A stretch of 64,000 bases of DNA from Mytilus californianus (Eukaryota > Mollusca > Bivalvia > Mytilida > Mytilidae), in contig NW_026262712.1 in NCBI RefSeq assembly GCF_021869535.1, positions 105,831,640 through 105,895,639 on the forward strand. The letters run 5' to 3'. Within the stretch, counting starts at the first letter, position 1; each line of letters opens with the position of its first letter. A program made the position numbers and the translations under genes. This document shows positions 56,001 through 59,000 of the stretch, in pieces. Under the pieces are notes generated by a model, which was not told where the DNA came from, did no database searches, and was given only the letters and a program-made list of their open reading frames with translations.

Positions 56001-59000
56001 GTACCCTATGCATCGCGTTTGTGCTGTAGCACTTAGGTTGACCAAACTTGGTATGCATCATGATGCTGATGCATGAGGGTGTGTTATATATATCAAAGTC
56101 AGGTAACTCTCACCTTGACCCCTATAATAGTAAAATATTGTCACATTTGTAATTGGTACTTTTGTAAATCTATCATACTCTTTTTGTTTTAATACATTTA
56201 TTTACATGTGCTTTTTAAAACAGGTTATAATGGTGTATGGCAGAATAACAACAACAATGTCAAGATCACCAGTGATAGCGGTATTGCAGTGGCCACTAAA
56301 GTTGGATCATCATTGATCACATATGAAATATCTAGTGGTATAACTACTTATACAGAGGTCAGTTACATTTACTTCCATAAAATGAAAAACACTGTAAATG
56401 TCAGAATGTCTTATATTGGTAAAGCCACACGGAAAATTGATTTTCATTCTTTTGATTTCACTAAATCCGTTGTCAATTTTGTGCTGATAAGCCAACAGAT
56501 TGAAGTGATAAATATTCCTTAAAAATCCTATATATTATCTATTGTTAACAATTTTATTTTCCAAAAACTTTCCTTATTTTCATAAAAAATTACCTGAAAT
56601 GAGTTTTTTTTCTTGATAGAAAAAAATCTTATTTCTAAGCCAATAGTTTGAAATAGTGTTTAACATAAATGAATATTAAAAAGTCACCTATGTTTTTTTT
56701 CAAAATCCTGAAAGTAGAAAATGACTAATGACGAATTCCTACTCATTTCAATTTAAGAAGCTTCTAGTTAGAATTAAACATTTCGTATAAATTGCCCTTT
56801 CTTGTAAAGATATATGTGGTTCCTAATTGTTAATCAGCATAATTTTAGAGTGTAGATGTATTTTTATTACCATGTGATGCAACTGTAGAAATAATTTATT
56901 ACAGGTAACAATAGACCCAATTAAATCCGTAACATTTGACACACCTTTAACCTTCCTGACCAATGTAAAGGGAAGATCAAGTGGATATTTTGTACCAGTC
57001 AGACTAGGGAATGGACTCCAAGGTATGATATTAATACTTGGGGCAAATATTTAAAATGAGAGAAAGATCCCCAAAACTTTCTTTAAAAAACTTTAAAGAG
57101 CAGATGGTTTGTGTTCACCCATTCTCTGGGAAATTGCCTCGCACATACATAAAACTGGTGTATACAAAGATATTTTCTCCTTGATTGTATATTTATAGTT
57201 TTCACTTAATTATATATTTATAGTATTCACTCATTATTTATTGCTGTAACACAAAGTTTATTTGTTAGCTATTTGTCTTGCATTGTCTTAGGAGGGTGAC
57301 ATTAAAAAATATCCCATGTTAACTATGTAGGGGCATTTGGTATGTGAGCGTGCTCACTAAAGGTTCTTTCATTCTGTGATAACATGAGTTCAATGTTTAT
57401 ATAGATGCTATCTTCTATTCATAGATGATAATTGTTATAGCAAAGTGTTGGAAGAAGACTTTCATCCTGATTCCATTCCATTCAACTGTCAACTTAGCCT
57501 GACCGAACCAGGAAGTGAAATATCCATTGATGACCTCTTCTCTGTCTTCAGCATATTTGACAGTAAAACTGGTGAGATATAATAAATTGAATAGAAGATT
57601 ATCAAAAATATTTTTGTGCCCGCTAACATGTTTCATCCTGCCACATTCTGTATAAGGAATAGGAAGTAAAATTTTGGTTGTCGACCATGGGTTATGGGTC
57701 ACTTGTGATTGTTTGTTCATTTACTGTATGCAAAATAACTGAAAGAAAGCATGTTGGGCTGGATGGTAGTGGGATAGATCGTTTCCTTCCCTCTGAAATC
57801 AATTTTAATTGAATGGCACTGGTAATCTCCTTGAATTTAGATTAGGACTAAAACTAACAAAAATTTATAATTATTGAAATAAATATCACAAACATCTAAA
57901 AACATTTAAAAAATGATTAAGGAATTCCTCAAAAAGGGTTACACATATACTAATATTTTGTTATTTAAGAAATTTTGTTCTCAATTTTTGGGTTAACTTT
58001 AGTTCTATCTTCCTTCTAGGACAATATGGCTGCCAGCTCAACAAACAAGAAGCGGACAAGATGTCACAGCAAATCAGTACAATGACTTCAAATATTCGTC
58101 TGCTTGTTAGAATTCCCTTCCAGGACGGTCAGTCGGAAGTCATTTCTGAATCCAAACAATTTGAAATTTATCCAGCATTCTTTGTACAAACTTCAGAGAT
58201 TCATCTGTCTACAGTAGCAGCAGTGTATTCTATCAAAATATCAACTATACCTGCATTAGCAGGAAATATCAAGGTAATAAAATACAAAATACAATAAAAC
58301 ACTGGTGGTTTTTGTCTCGCCACAGATATGGTTTAGGCATATAGATTAACAAATCACCATTGATATATCACCATTTTATTACTACAGTATTATAATATGT
58401 GCTGCGTCAAATAGACCTTATGCATATGAATATCAAAACATCTGGTAACCTATTTTGGGTTGAAAAAATCTCTATGAACAGTCTGTAACTGGGGGAAAAT
58501 TAAGCTGTTATAAGAAAATCTACGAAACAGACAAAAATTCATCTTTTGTTTTGTATTTTGAATGTTCCAAAATCAATCAAAGTCTTATTAATGTACACTT
58601 GCATATTAAAGGTCGATTTCTAACGGACGCAGCTCATATGATGAAGCACAGCTTATATAGTATTTTACACTTCAGTGACTTTGGTTAAGTTAGTAAGCAT
58701 TTAGGTTCATATTTCAAAAACCTGTGGTCAATGTTGACGTTTCACCCTGGCACTGGTCTCTTCCACCAATTAAATACCACCATAAAACTACATATACATG
58801 TATATAGCAAGTGTCATTATTGTATAAAAGAGAACAGTTCATCAACATTTGAATCAGCATAGCCTATATTTCCTGATTGAACAACTGTAGTTATGTTTCA
58901 CATTGAAAAATCAATGTTATAGATAACCATTCATTCTGATTATACTGTAAAACACTTTTTAACCGGATTTACGAAGGAAATATCGGTTATTAAATTGAGG